Positions 1 through 9,249 of a stretch of 64,000 nucleotides of DNA are shown piece after piece. Numbering within the stretch: position 1 is the stretch's first letter; every line of letters starts with the position of its first letter. The position numbers were made by a program, and so were the translations under genes. The stretch is from the NCBI RefSeq assembly GCF_014650715.1, contig NZ_BMVM01000001.1, forward strand, positions 62,001 to 126,000, in the 5' to 3' direction. The notes under the pieces are model-generated. The model saw only the letters and a list, made by a program, of their open reading frames with translations, ran no database searches and was not told where the DNA came from. Source of the stretch: Streptomyces bluensis (GTDB lineage: Bacteria > Actinomycetota > Actinomycetes > Streptomycetales > Streptomycetaceae).

Positions 1-19
1 CCCCGGTGAACAACGCGGT

Positions 20-47
20 GTGGGCGGCGCCTGACGGCGCCGCCCAC
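20..47. terminator. Strong hairpin, probable factor-independent terminator
   Basis: A perfect 12-bp stem (20-31 pairing with 36-47) closes a TGAC loop. It is G/C-only apart from the outer pairs and has no U-tract, as is usual in Streptomyces. It probably ends a gene lying left of the window. Confidence 0.6.
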
Positions 48-109
48 GGCCTTGGAGCCCGGCAGCGCCTCAAGCTCAGGCTCGATCCCGTGGCGAGGGA
101 GGCATCCAC

Positions 110-187
110 GTGTCTGACAGGGCTGCTGACGAGCCGGCTATCCGTGAACTGACCGCACGCTTCCATCACATGTGGAGACGGTCTTAG
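110..187 (+). pseudogene. N-terminal fragment of a SnoaL/NTF2-like protein
   Basis: A GTG start with a good ribosome binding site (GAGGGAGG, 7 nt upstream) opens a 25-codon frame. It reads like the first helix of SnoaL/NTF2-fold proteins (the stretch IRELTARFHHMW) and then stops. The rest of the domain (about 110 residues) is missing, and the next sequence belongs to a methyltransferase relic on the other strand. I infer a gene cut by deletion; the family call rests on one helix. Confidence 0.4.
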
Positions 188-551
188 TTCAGAGAAGGAT
201 CGGTGTACAGCTTCGTCGTCAACTGCCCGCCACAGCCGCCCAGCAGAAGCCCACACCAGAAGGTGTCCCCCGCATGCTCGTGCCGGAAGGCGTCCACTTC
301 GATCGCCTCAGTGGCAGCAGCAGCGGCACCTCCGAAGCCGCCCCGCCAGAATCGACTGCTGTCACTGTTGCGGCACGTCGAGCCAGGAGCCTTGCGAGGT
401 CACCGCTGCCGGAGCCGACATCCAGAGCACGGTCAGACCGTCTCGGTAGCTGCCTCAGAATCCAGCGGTGGTAGTGAGCGTTGTGGTCCCAGGGATAGGC
501 GGCATTGAACCGTTCAAGGGCCCGAAGGACACGAAGCGACAAGACCTTCAT
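183..551 (-). pseudogene. Truncated class I SAM-dependent methyltransferase
   Basis: The N-terminus is typical of small actinobacterial methyltransferases: a helical lead, then motif I (LDVGSGSGDLARLL) and the post-I acidic residue in TAVD. Soon after this the reading frame is lost. Further on another frame gives FRHEHAGDTF, resembling the motif before the catalytic core. Only about half of a roughly 200-residue enzyme remains, so it should not be functional. It collides end to end with the SnoaL-like fragment. Confidence 0.6.
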
Positions 552-631
552 CCACCCAGTTCATCAAGTCCCGGCAGCACCCCCCGTTCCGGAACAAAGA
601 TCAACAACGCCGGAAGGAAGAAAACACCTAC

Positions 632-1237
632 TCAGTGGAACACGATCGCGTGACCGCCGAGGATGCTCGCCCGGCACGCCTGCCGGAGCTGGTGCCAGGC
701 CGATCTCTCCGGGGCGACCGGGTCGTCGCCGGGGGATTCGGCGGAGGCTGGGGTTCCCAACCATGGTGCCATGGAGGAAAGTTCGGCCAGGAGCCGCTGG
801 CTGGAGCCGACCATGCCCGCGCCGGCGACCTCCGCCTCCGGCGGGAGGAAGAGCGGGTCGGGGAAGTCCACCGGGATGTAGTAGCCCGCGTCGTCGGCGT
901 GGCACAGCAGGTGGGAGGCGAGCAGCGAGGTCTCGTCGTCGATCGCCGCGAGGCCACGGTGCCATGCCTCGGTGTCGGGGCGCGGGGCGGGGCTGACGGG
1001 GCCGCCCCGGCCGACGAGGACGAATGCGCGGCGCAGGCAGGTCAGATAACCGTACGGGATGCCGCCGGAGAAGGTGTGGGCGACGGCGAGGGCGGTGGTG
1101 TCCGGCTCCTCCCACCGGATGTTGTCGGCGCGCAGCGCCCGGCTGAGCCGGGCGAAGGCACGGCGGTGACGGTCGTGGCCTTCGGGGTCGTTGCGAGCCT
1201 GGTCGTGCAGCAGCGCGACGGAGATCGACAGTGTCAT
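632..1237 (-). CDS. Conserved hypothetical protein, 201 aa
   Basis: The open frame runs from an ATG at 1237. The product is a soluble-looking acidic protein with no signal peptide or membrane segment; its middle is rich in short hydrophobic strands and Trp/His residues. I do not recognise a family. A separate small minus-strand frame (1270-1512) lies 32 bp upstream and could be co-transcribed. The frame stays open upstream as far as 2812, but that extension lies antisense to the WD40 gene and is not protein-like. Confidence 0.55.
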   Translation of the reverse strand: MTLSISVALLHDQARNDPEGHDRHRRAFARLSRALRADNIRWEEPDTTALAVAHTFSGGIPYGYLTCLRRAFVLVGRGGPVSPAPRPDTEAWHRGLAAIDDETSLLASHLLCHADDAGYYIPVDFPDPLFLPPEAEVAGAGMVGSSQRLLAELSSMAPWLGTPASAESPGDDPVAPERSAWHQLRQACRASILGGHAIVFH

Positions 1238-1269
1238 AAACCGGTTCCCGGTGGTCAGGGCAGGGCAAG

Positions 1270-1512
1270 TCAGGTCTGGGTCGGGACAGTGCGGATCCAC
1301 TGGGCGTGGCGCCGCGCCTGGAAAGGCGTGTTGAGGCGGCGAATCCACTCCGTCTCGCGCTGCGGGTCCATGTGGTCGGAGACCGCGAAGACCACGACGG
1401 TGTCCTCGTCCCGGCCTAGGACGCCTTCCGCGACGAGCCTTTCCAGGGCCGTCACGCACATCTCGTACACGTGCTCGCGGCGCTGGGACGAGAACAGCAG
1501 CAGCCGGTTCAC
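1270..1512 (-). CDS. Small hypothetical protein, possibly 5'-truncated
   Basis: 80 codons starting with GTG. The residues DTVVVFAVSD and EWIRRLNTP look like a real alpha/beta fold, with a short strand followed by an amphipathic helix. No family is recognised. The sequence just upstream is repetitive (see 1535-1576) and the frame begins abruptly, so the native N-terminus may be missing. It ends 32 bp before the next minus-strand gene. Confidence 0.4.
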   Translation of the reverse strand: MNRLLLFSSQRREHVYEMCVTALERLVAEGVLGRDEDTVVVFAVSDHMDPQRETEWIRRLNTPFQARRHAQWIRTVPTQT

Positions 1513-1534
1513 CTCGGCGTGGCTGTGTCGGTTT

Positions 1535-1576
1535 CTTCGGGAGTCGTTTCGCGATGACTTCGGGAGTCATTTCGCG
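1535..1576. repeat. 19-bp direct repeat containing a 15-bp palindrome
   Basis: The 19-bp unit CTTCGGGAGTCRTTTCGCG occurs at 1535-1553 and 1558-1576 with one difference. The second copy forms the palindrome TGACTTCGGGAGTCA (1555-1569). The same palindrome in reverse-complement form lies at 16632-16646, also between genes. Function unknown; it could be a regulator site or an element end. Confidence 0.5.
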
Positions 1577-1819
1577 GCGGGCTTCATGATCAATGTCAGT
1601 GACTTTTGATGTCACTCGTGGGCTGCGGGGCCGCCAGGGCCCCGGCAAAGTCGTCAGGTGATGCCCAGTGGGTCGAGTAGACGCGTCGGATTTCGGGTGT
1701 GATGGCGGGTGGGGGTGGTGATGTTGGTGGCACCATTCGTCCGTAGCCCTCGGTCGCCTGGTGGCGGTCCGGGAGTCGCTACTTTTCGGGTTGTCAGACG
1801 CGCCGGTTATCTTGCCCAC

Positions 1820-2809
1820 ATGTCTGACGAACGTTTGATTCTGAGCAGCGCGGCGCCTGGCAATCCCCGGATCGACGGCCTTGCTGTGGTGGAGGTGGAT
1901 GGGGCGCCTTTGGTGGTGTGTACCGGCTTCTACACCCTGTGGAGCTGGGCCCCGTTGCAGGACGAGTGGCAGGAGAGACCGTTGGCGTACGCCTTCGCCG
2001 AGGACCCACGTGCCGCCGAGTACCCGGATGCCGAGAACGATATCGACTCGGTGGCCGTGGCCGTTTTTGATGGGCGCGTGGTCGTGGCCGCCGGCGGCGA
2101 CGAGCAGGCGGCGGCCATCTGGGACCTGGACAGCGGCGAGTTGCTCCGCGGGCCGACCGACGAGCTCTACGTCTCGTCCATCGCCACGGTGAAAGGTGAG
2201 GGACCGCCACTGTTCGTGGCAAGCAGCGGGAGCCACTGGGACGGAGTCCGGGTGTGGGGGCTGTCCGGCGAGGAGCCTTTGGTGGAGATGGACGCCGGCT
2301 CCATCTGGGGTCTGGCCACCGCAAGCGTCGACGGCCGCTCGCTGGTCGTTGGGGGCGGGGATGAAGGGGTGGAGGTATGGGATGCGGCAAATGGCGAGCA
2401 GGTCGCGTCGTTCTATGTCGATGACGGGGAGACGGCCTATGCCGTCGCGTTCTCCCAGCTCGACGGCCGTCCGGTGTTCGTGGCGGGTACTGACTCCGGA
2501 AGGGTGTACGTATTCGACCTGTCCGGGGATGAGGACGGCGATCCGATCCACGAACCGTCTGCCGGTCATGAGGGCCGCATCAACGCCTTGGACGTCGCTA
2601 TGGTCGGCGACCGTGCGGTCGCGGTGACCGGTGGCGAGGATGGGACCGTGCGGATCTGGGACCTTGCCGGCGGTCGACAGGTCGGGCCGCCGCTGACCGG
2701 CCACAGTGGGAGCGTTGAAGCTGTGGTGGTGACCACGATGCAGGATCGCGCGGTCGCTTTGACCACGGGTCGGGATGGCGTCGTACGCGTCTGGGACCTG
2801 ACCCTCTGA
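1820..2809 (+). CDS. WD40-repeat beta-propeller protein
   Basis: 329 aa from the ATG at 1820; an in-frame ATG at 1709 exists but the added region is not protein-like. About six WD40 blades are visible, closed by IWDLDSGE, VWGLSGEE, VWDAANGE, VFDLSGDE, IWDLAGGR and a final VWDLTL, the last two with the classic GH...WD spacing. No signal peptide or enzymatic domain is present, so it is probably a cytosolic scaffold or an orphan propeller. Streptomyces often carry such proteins fused to kinases or NTPases; none is fused here. A strong hairpin follows the stop. Confidence 0.85.
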   Translation: MSDERLILSSAAPGNPRIDGLAVVEVDGAPLVVCTGFYTLWSWAPLQDEWQERPLAYAFAEDPRAAEYPDAENDIDSVAVAVFDGRVVVAAGGDEQAAAIWDLDSGELLRGPTDELYVSSIATVKGEGPPLFVASSGSHWDGVRVWGLSGEEPLVEMDAGSIWGLATASVDGRSLVVGGGDEGVEVWDAANGEQVASFYVDDGETAYAVAFSQLDGRPVFVAGTDSGRVYVFDLSGDEDGDPIHEPSAGHEGRINALDVAMVGDRAVAVTGGEDGTVRIWDLAGGRQVGPPLTGHSGSVEAVVVTTMQDRAVALTTGRDGVVRVWDLTL

Positions 2810-2843
2810 CACGGGGCCGGACGAGCTGACGGACTAGTCAACA

Positions 2844-2877
2844 CCGTGAGCGCTTTGCCTGACCCGGGCGCTCACGG
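2844..2877. terminator. Terminator after the WD40 gene
   Basis: A perfect 10-bp stem (CCGTGAGCGC at 2844-2853 with its complement at 2868-2877) around a 14-nt loop, 35 nt after the stop codon. Confidence 0.65.
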
Positions 2878-3044
2878 CGTTCGTCGTCGGCTACCACCCT
2901 GGGGCTTCGGTGCAGTCACGCGGGGCCCGCGTCATGCCATCGTCTCGTATCCCAGCTCTTATGAGCACGCCCGTCTCGCGTCGCACAACCTGCTCCTGAC
3001 AGCGTGACCAGCAACTTTACCGGAACTCTGACGGGGCCGCCCGG

Positions 3045-3719
3045 TCAGCTGGCCTGGGCTTGTTCGGCCAGGGCTTTGGTGTGGGCGAGGCGGTAGGACT
3101 CGGTGCCGGTCTGGATGATGGCGCCGTTGAAGGTCAGGCGGTCGACGATGGCCGCGCAGAGCCGCGGATCGGTGAACGTCTTCGTCCACCCGCTGAAACT
3201 TTCGTTCGAAGCAATGGCGACGCTGTTCTTCTCCTCACGCTCAGTCAGAACCTGAAACAGCAGCTCAGCGCCCCTGCGGTCAAGCTCCATGTAGCCGAGT
3301 TCATCAATGCATAAAAGATCGACACGGCCGTAGCGGGCGATCGTCTTGGACAGCTGCTTCTCGTCGGCGGCTTCGACGAGCTCGTTGACGAGTTTGGTGG
3401 CCAGCACGTAGCGGACGCGGTAGCCGTGCATCGCGGCCTCGGTGCCCAGGGCGATCAGCAGGTGGGACTTGCCGGTGCCGGAGTCGCCAATCAGGCAGAG
3501 CGGCTCTCCCTTCTTGACCCATTCGCAGGTGGCGAGGGTGTTGACGGTGGCCGGGTCGACGCTGGGGTTGGCCTCGAAGTCGAACGCACGCAGACTCTTG
3601 TCCCTGGGAACTGTACGGCTTCCTCGTAGTGCTGGAACGGCGACCGCTCCAATGCACGCAGTTCGGCCAGGTCGCGAGCGGTGTAGAGGCGGTCCCAGAC
3701 GGCAACGGCGGATTGCCAC
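3045..3719 (-). pseudogene. istB: IS21-family IstB-like ATPase, N-terminus replaced
   Basis: The body is an IstB helper ATPase: Walker A in GDSGTGKSH, the strongly conserved KLVNELVEAADEKQL, Walker B in LLCIDELGYMELDRRGAE, the segment SNESFSGW, and the C-terminal RLTFNGAIIQTGTESYRL. IstB assists the IS21 transposase IstA. The first 80 or so residues do not match IstB: homology starts near 3625, and the upstream part merges through a frame change into an IS110-like fragment. No istA lies beside it, so it is an immobile relic. Confidence 0.8.
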
Positions 3720-3734
3720 TCGGTCCGCGGCCGC

Positions 3735-3890
3735 CGTCGCGGATCTGACAGACGACGATGATGTGCAGTACCGAATTCAGGGCCCGGTTGCCTCCGGTGT
3801 TGAGGCGGCGGCGGGTGTTCTTCCCACTGGAGGCGTCCAGGGGCACCGTGCCCGTGTAGCTGGCGAAGTCGTGCTCACTGGGGAAGCAGA
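3735..3890 (-). mobile_element. C-terminal fragment of an IS110/IS116-family transposase
   Basis: About 50 codons match the C-terminal transposase domain of IS110-type elements: FASYTGTVPLDASSG, then RRRLNTGGNRALNSVLHII. The catalytic DEDD part is absent. It abuts the end of the HEAT-repeat gene on one side and the IstB relic on the other, marking a junction of two unrelated elements. Confidence 0.7.
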
Positions 3891-4307
3891 TCAACACCTT
3901 GCGTCGTCCGTCCACGCCGAGAGCTCCGCCACACCCCGACGAACGGCTTCTTCCGGGTCCCGGGCGAGCTCCCCACAGGCCGCTGCGAGGTCCGGCACAC
4001 CGTCCGGTCCCACGAGCGCGTCATGCACCCCGGTCTGCAGCCAGTTCGCCTGATTGTCGTCGGCCTCGGCAACCGCGAGAGCTATGAGCCTTATGGCAGC
4101 CACCGTTCCCACCCGGGCCAGGGCCTCCGCCGTCCGTCGAGTCACCGCCGTGTCCTCGGCGTCCAGCAGCAGCCCCACCAGCACTTCGGCAGCCTCAGGA
4201 ACATCAGCGAAGGAAGCAAGGTCACGCCCGGCGCGAACACGCTGCTCCCACGAAGGAGACAACGCCTCAGACAAGGCCGCCTCCAAACCACTCATCATCC
4301 CTGCCAT
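3891..4307 (-). CDS. HEAT-repeat-like protein, 138 aa
   Basis: The product is all-alpha, with repeating two-helix units typical of HEAT/PBS-lyase-like repeats (EQRVRAGRDLASFADVPEAA, then RRTAEALARVGTVAAIRLIA, then a third unit). It is probably a cytosolic interaction module. The stop lies just where the IS110 fragment begins, so the last residues may be altered by that junction. A second, unrelated HEAT-type fragment is at 25.3 kb. Confidence 0.65.
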   Translation of the reverse strand: MAGMMSGLEAALSEALSPSWEQRVRAGRDLASFADVPEAAEVLVGLLLDAEDTAVTRRTAEALARVGTVAAIRLIALAVAEADDNQANWLQTGVHDALVGPDGVPDLAAACGELARDPEEAVRRGVAELSAWTDDARC

Positions 4308-4477
4308 GACCAGACAGTCTCATGCCCACGTGCCGAAGCTGCCCACTCGCACCCGCTTGACGCAGAACATAGAGGCCCCCCTGGTAGCACGGACAGTGAT
4401 CGGCACCGTACTACCCGGCACGCATACGGGGCCGGGCCGTGAAACTGGTTCTGTCAGCGATCTCGTGAACGCCGAAG

Positions 4478-5116
4478 TCAGCCGACGCTGCCAGGACCGG
4501 GCAGCGGTGTCTGGCGCGGCTGGGCGCGGAGCCCGTCGAGAATGATCGCCAGATAGCGTCGCCACAGCTCGGAGGGATGTTCCCCGGGCAGGGCCATGAT
4601 GGCGTCGATCATTGCGGCGATCGGTGCGATGTCGGCCTCGGTGACCCCATCGCGCAGCGCACCTTGAGTGCGGGCCCGTGCCACGAGAGCCTCGCAGTGC
4701 GATGTAATCTCCCGCCGCGCTCGGGCGAGGCCGGTGCCCTCGACGGCGCCGTGACGCATCAACTCGCGCAGCCCGCGGTTATGCGCGGCCCGCCCCAGGG
4801 CTCCCTCAAGGAAGCCAGCAAGAGCGGTGAAGGCGTCGCCCTCGGCCCGGGCTTTCTGTGCCATTGCCGCGATCTCGTCGAGCTCTTCGGTGAAGATGGC
4901 CTCCGCGAGCGCCTGCTTGTCGGGGAATTTCCGGTAGACGGTGCCCACTCCGAGCCCGGCGTGGTGTGCGACATCGTTGAGCGTGGCCTGCAGTCCGCGT
5001 GCGGCGAAGACCTCGCGCCCGGCTTGGATGATGCGTTGGCGATTGAGTTCGGCATCCCGCCTCAGCGGACGTGTCCCCGCCGCAGCGGGTTCCTCTTCCC
5101 CTCTCTGCCTGCCCAT
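4478..5116 (-). CDS. TetR-family transcriptional regulator
   Basis: 212 aa. The N-terminal helix-turn-helix is clear (roughly residues 26-75; ATLNDVAHHAGLGVGTVYRK is the recognition region), followed by an all-helical ligand-binding domain of the SbtR-like type. It is divergent from the SDR gene at 5274, and two matching palindromes lie in the 157-bp gap. It most likely represses itself and the SDR gene until a small molecule binds. The ligand cannot be predicted. Confidence 0.9.
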   Translation of the reverse strand: MGRQRGEEEPAAAGTRPLRRDAELNRQRIIQAGREVFAARGLQATLNDVAHHAGLGVGTVYRKFPDKQALAEAIFTEELDEIAAMAQKARAEGDAFTALAGFLEGALGRAAHNRGLRELMRHGAVEGTGLARARREITSHCEALVARARTQGALRDGVTEADIAPIAAMIDAIMALPGEHPSELWRRYLAIILDGLRAQPRQTPLPGPGSVG

Positions 5117-5150
5117 GGGCTGCCCTTCCGGCGACGTGACCGATCCGTAA

Positions 5151-5211
5151 CTGGATACATCATATCCGCTTCATGCTACGGTCCTGACGGAACCGGATAT
5201 CAGTTATCCGG
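5151..5211. promoter_or_regulatory. Two tandem operator palindromes for the divergent TetR
   Basis: Site 1 is CTGGATA-n5-TATCCGC (5151-5169). Site 2 is CCGGATA-n5-TATCCGG (5193-5211). Both share the half-site GGATA with identical 5-nt spacing, and their centres are 42 bp apart, about four helical turns, so two dimers could bind the same DNA face. They sit midway between the start codons of the TetR and SDR genes. Confidence 0.75.
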
Positions 5212-5273
5212 ATAGTTCTTCGGGGTGGCGCGCCGCCCGTCGTCGCACAGCTCAGAGGGAAGGAGAGCCAGGG

Positions 5274-6110
5274 ATGGAGACTGTGGTCATCACCGGAGGA
5301 ACCGACGGGCTTGGAAAGGGGCTCGCACTGCACTACCTGCGCCAAGGAGCGCGCGTGATCGCCGTGGGCAGCACGCCCGCCAAGGGTGAGGCCCTTTTGG
5401 CCCAGGCGGCAACGATCTCAGCCGTTGGCCGCGCGGTCTTCCTGCAAGCCGATCTGACGTCGGTCGCGGCAGCCAGGGATCTGGTCGCCACGATCGAGAG
5501 CACCTGTCCCTCGGTGGACAAACTCGTTTTGTGCGCCCAGCGGTACCGGCTCTTCGGCTCCCGCACTGTTACCCGCGAGGGTTTCGAGCATAGTTTCGCC
5601 CTCGCCTACCTCAGCCGCTACATCCTCAGCCATGGCCTGCGCAAGGTGCTGGAGTCCGCGTCACAGCCGGTCATTATGAACGTGGCAACTCCCGGAGTCC
5701 CCTTGGGCCGGATCCACTGGGACGATCTGCAACTGGCGCGCCGCTATGGCGGCTTCAAGGCCACGCTGCAGTCCTTCCGTGCCAACGACCTGCTCGGCGT
5801 GGCCTTTGCCGTCCTGTATGCCGACACCCCGATTCGCTATGTGGGCTACAACCCGGGGGTGGTGTCGACCGGCATGCCCGGCCACCTTCCACAACCGCTC
5901 CGCGCTCTCACCAAGGCGTCCTTCACCCTGTTCGCCGCTTCGGTGACGAAGGCTGTCACGCCGATGGCCTGTCTCCTGGACGAACCACCAGGCGAACGCT
6001 TCACCGCCCACCGCGCCACGCACCAGCTGCCCTTGAAAGGCCCTGCGTTTGACCAGGCCAGCGCACTGCGTCTGCACCACCTCACGCACGACCTGATCAA
6101 CGCGGTGTGA
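5274..6110 (+). CDS. SDR-family NAD(P)-dependent oxidoreductase
   Basis: 278 aa with a Rossmann fold: the cofactor motif TGGTDGLG is at residues 7-14, the acidic D60-L61 pair binds the adenine, and the catalytic pair is Y158-x3-K162 (YGGFK). The usual catalytic Ser is not obvious (the strand reads NVATPG) and the NNAG motif is replaced by LCAQ. The ribosome binding site AAGGAG lies upstream of the ATG. Probably the only target gene of the divergent TetR. The substrate is unknown; the changed Ser makes a standard alcohol dehydrogenase role less sure. Confidence 0.85.
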   Translation: METVVITGGTDGLGKGLALHYLRQGARVIAVGSTPAKGEALLAQAATISAVGRAVFLQADLTSVAAARDLVATIESTCPSVDKLVLCAQRYRLFGSRTVTREGFEHSFALAYLSRYILSHGLRKVLESASQPVIMNVATPGVPLGRIHWDDLQLARRYGGFKATLQSFRANDLLGVAFAVLYADTPIRYVGYNPGVVSTGMPGHLPQPLRALTKASFTLFAASVTKAVTPMACLLDEPPGERFTAHRATHQLPLKGPAFDQASALRLHHLTHDLINAV

Positions 6111-7657
6111 GGATGCGGGCTCGCAGAAGCTCGAAGGATGCCCGGCCGTACCTGCTCCTCTTGAGGAGCTTGACTCTGCAGACATGCCCTTCGACCACCC
6201 CGGAACTGTGGGCAAGGGTGAGTCCGGCGGTGACGGCGTCGAGGTCCTGACACAGGAAGCTGGCGAAGGACCGGATCGACGGCTGGCCGCATCGTTCGGC
6301 CTGCCGGGTCCACTCGGTGAGGAGGTGGCCTCGACGGTTTCGGCCAAGTCGGTAAAGGCACGGGCGAGGTTGCACGCTTCGGTGATGTCCGGGCAAGCCA
6401 GCCGGACGCGTTCCAGCTCAGCGGTTTGACGAGACGTTGGCCTTCTCGCGCGGGCGCATGATCCATCCGCTGACGGTGCGGGGGCTCGGGACCGGTGCGG
6501 GGGCTGGGACGGCGGTGCCGTCGCGCAAGGTTCGCACGTAGCGGGAGAGCGTCGAGTAGTCGCCGGAGAAGCCGCGTTCGCAGATCTGGTCGTACAACTC
6601 TTTGGCGCTGGTGTGGCCAGCGGCGAACTCGGACTGGAGGTAGGGCTTGAAGCGATCGAGGGACACGTTCCTGCGGTCGCGGGCTGAGGCGAGGAGGACG
6701 TCGAAGTCGGTGTCGCGGTAGCGGTAGCGGTAGCGGTAGCGGCGGACGGTCTTGCGGTCGAGACCGAGACGGCGAGCGATCTCGCTGACCGGGTAGCCGG
6801 TCTCGACCATGCGGTTGATCACCTCGTGCCGGCGCCGTACCCGATCCACGATCAGCGTGGTCGGCAGGAGTTCCAAGGTGGGCTGCCGTGGCTGGGACCG
6901 CTGCCGGTGTTCAGCGTATTTACGCAGGCAGGCACGGTGCTCATGGCAGACTCCTTCGACGGCGAGCGACAGGTTGCGCAGCAGGTGCCAGCGGTCAGCT
7001 GCCTCAACGGCGTCAGGGGCGGCCTCCCTGACGGCGCGGGAGTAGGTGCTGGCCCGATCGCGGCACACGACCTCGGCACCGGCATGGCCGCGAAGCCACG
7101 CGGCCAGCGTCTCGGCCCTCCGATCTGGCAGAACGTCGACGGGTTGGTGGGTTTCGATATCGACGAGGATCGTTCCGAAGCGGCAGCCGCGGCGGAAGGC
7201 GAACTCGTCCACGCCGAGCACACGTGGGGCCCGGTCCGGCGTGGCCGGAGCGGGCAGGTGCCCAAGAAGCCGCATCCGACCTGCTGGAACTGAGAGTTTC
7301 CGGCACAGTCGAGCTTCAGGCCGTCCACCCAGTTCGGCCGCGACGGAACGCAGCACGGACACCGTCGATCTGCTCAACGAACGTCCGACGCGGGCAGGTT
7401 CGGGTATCGCAGAAAAACCGGCGCACGGTCAGCTGGACCCGCACAGGCCTGCCGGCAACGGGGCGGTCGTCCCACTGTCGACCATAGCGGCTGTGGACCC
7501 GACGGGATGAGACACCGCAGTCTGGACACGATCTCGACGATCGTGTGCTGGACAGCTGGACCATCGTCCCGTCCACGAGCGCCTCTACACGCTCCACCCT
7601 CACACCGGCAGTCCCAGCAAAGAACACGTCCTCGGCCGATAAGTACACATCCCCCAT
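6097..7657 (-). pseudogene. ISL3-family transposase, broken by frameshifts
   Basis: The N-terminal zinc-finger domain (CPDCGVSSRRVHSRY, then the DDRPVAG...RRFFC block) reads from 7657. The catalytic part (VLGVDEFAFRRG, ADRWHLLRNL) reads in another frame from about 7377, and the C-terminal part (GLTLAHSSGVVEGHVCRVK) in a third frame ends near 6097. At least three frame changes mean no active enzyme. Its end overlaps the stop codon of the SDR gene, so this end of the element is probably truncated. No terminal repeats were found. Confidence 0.8.
6715..6742. repeat. Hexanucleotide microsatellite in the ISL3 relic
   Basis: Four perfect GCGGTA units plus a partial fifth. On the minus strand it encodes an Arg-Tyr run just after the helix-turn-helix part of the transposase. 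Likely slipped-strand expansion in a decaying gene. Confidence 0.7.
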
Positions 7658-7834
7658 GACCAGGGGATTCCCAGCGATGCAGCCGCTTGACCTCGAAGTT
7701 CACGAGATCGCTGACAGAACCCTGAATCTCCCCATCCTGTGCTCAGGCGTTCGCCAGACCTGCTCGTTTTACTTCCCCACGTAGCAGAGCGTTGCGTGCG
7801 TGGCTGCAGCCTCCCGGATCCAGTGCGCAGGCGG

Positions 7835-8269
7835 TCATATAACGGGCGGTGCGGCCAGGAGTACGACGCGATCGGCTTCAACGTCGAATTTGAGCACTGG
7901 ATGGCGGTAATCGCCCTCTGGATCCAGCAGTACCGGCTTGCCCAGCCGTCGACCGATGTCGCGCAGGAAACGGCAGAAGACGTCGAGTCGCTCCTGGCCC
8001 TGAAGCTCTCGCAGGTCCACATCGAAGTCGATCTCCTCGGCTGCAAGGAAACGGAAGATCGCCAGCATCTCGGTTGACGGCCAGACCCGCAGCTCGGGGC
8101 ACTCGGCGTCGGCTTGACGGGAGAGCACTGTCTGCGCTGGAGGCAGTGGCAGCACGGTCTCGCCCTCGGAGTACTGGTACTTCCAGCCGCGTTCAGCGAC
8201 GAGTTCGAGGAGTTCCTGCCAGTCCTCGAGTGAGGCATCCGGGACACGCGCGTCAGGCAGCGCACCCAT
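7835..8269 (-). CDS. Conserved hypothetical protein of streptomycetes
   Basis: Reads from an in-frame ATG at 8269 (start MGALPDARV). Trp- and acid-rich, with the blocks LEDWQELLELVAERGWKYQY, CPELRVWPSTEMLAIFRFLA and EEIDFDVDLRELQGQERLDV. From memory this type is widespread and unnamed in Streptomyces. The C-terminal half resembles small immunity or adaptor proteins, but no function can be assigned. The frame stays open upstream into IS21-like DNA, which I treat as accidental. Confidence 0.6.
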   Translation of the reverse strand: MGALPDARVPDASLEDWQELLELVAERGWKYQYSEGETVLPLPPAQTVLSRQADAECPELRVWPSTEMLAIFRFLAAEEIDFDVDLRELQGQERLDVFCRFLRDIGRRLGKPVLLDPEGDYRHPVLKFDVEADRVVLLAAPPVI

Positions 8270-8297
8270 CAGGTCAGGGTCGAAGCTCTGCGTCGCC

Positions 8298-9235
8298 AGG
8301 GATGGACGATCTCGGCGATCGCACGGCATCTGGGCCGCGACCGCAAGACGATCCGCGCCTATCTGAGCGGTGAGCGAACCCCGGGCAGCGGCGGCAGGCA
8401 CCGGACGCCTTCGTGCCGTTCCTGCCCTATTGCCGCCAACGACTCGCGGATGACCCCCACTTGTGGGCCTCCACGTTGTTCGACGAGGTGACCACGCTCG
8501 GCTATCAAGGTGCGTACTCGACGTTCACCCGGGCCCTTCGCCGCTATCAGGTCCGCCCTCACTGCGAACCCTGTCACGCCTCCACCGGCCGCAACGTCGC
8601 GGTGATCGCGCATCCGCCGGGCGAGGAGATCCAGTTCGACTGGCTGGAAACTGCCAGACCCTCCGGAGGGGTGGGGAGTGGGTGAGCACGCACATCTCTT
8701 GGTCGGAGCGCTCGCGCATTCGGGCCGGTGGCGTGCGGTGCTGTCGGAGTCGGAGGACTTCCCGCACCTGGTCCAGGCTCTGGACGAGGTGATACGCAGA
8801 CTGGGCGGGACCGCGCCGCGATGGCAGTTCGATCGGATGGCAACGGTCTGGCACTCCTCCAGCGGGCAGGTGACCGCCGCGTTCGCCGCGGTCGCGAAGT
8901 ACTACGGGGCCGGAGTGGACATCTGCCCGCCCCGCCACGGCAACCGCAAGGGCGTGGTGGAGAAGGCCAACCACTCCGCGGCGCAACGCTGGCGGCGCAC
9001 GGTTCCCGACGGGCTGACCGTCGTCCAGGCCCAGTCCGGCGTCGACAAACTCGCCGTCCGGATGGACGAGCGGCGCCGCATCGACGGAGTGGCCACCATG
9101 GTCGGCGAACTCGCCGCTGCTGAAGCCTTGTTGGACATCCCGGTGCGGCCCTTCCCGGCGGAGCTGGAGGTCGAGCGGACGGTCAGCCCGCAGAGCCTGG
9201 TGCAGTTCGACGGCCCTTCGCAGCGGAACGATGTC
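8298..9235 (+). pseudogene. istA: IS21-family IstA transposase relic
   Basis: A helix-turn-helix start (TISAIARHLGRDRKTIRAYL) is followed in a second frame by LWASTLFDEVTTLGYQGAYS and GEEIQFDW (first catalytic Asp region), and in a third frame (from about 8678) by the rest of the integrase-like core, including PPRHGNRKGVVEKANHSAAQ. Two frame changes separate these parts. The relic ends abruptly at about 9235, where a tyrosine recombinase C-terminus begins. Confidence 0.75.
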
Positions 9236-9249
9236 AGGGTTGGCGACGT

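Noticed and set aside
632..2812. A 726-codon open frame on the minus strand
   Set aside because: Only its last 201 codons look like a protein; the rest lies opposite the WD40 gene or spans non-coding DNA and reflects high GC content.
3045..9235. IstB relic and IstA relic considered as one IS21 element
   Set aside because: They are on opposite strands, 4.6 kb apart, and separated by unrelated genes and an ISL3 relic.
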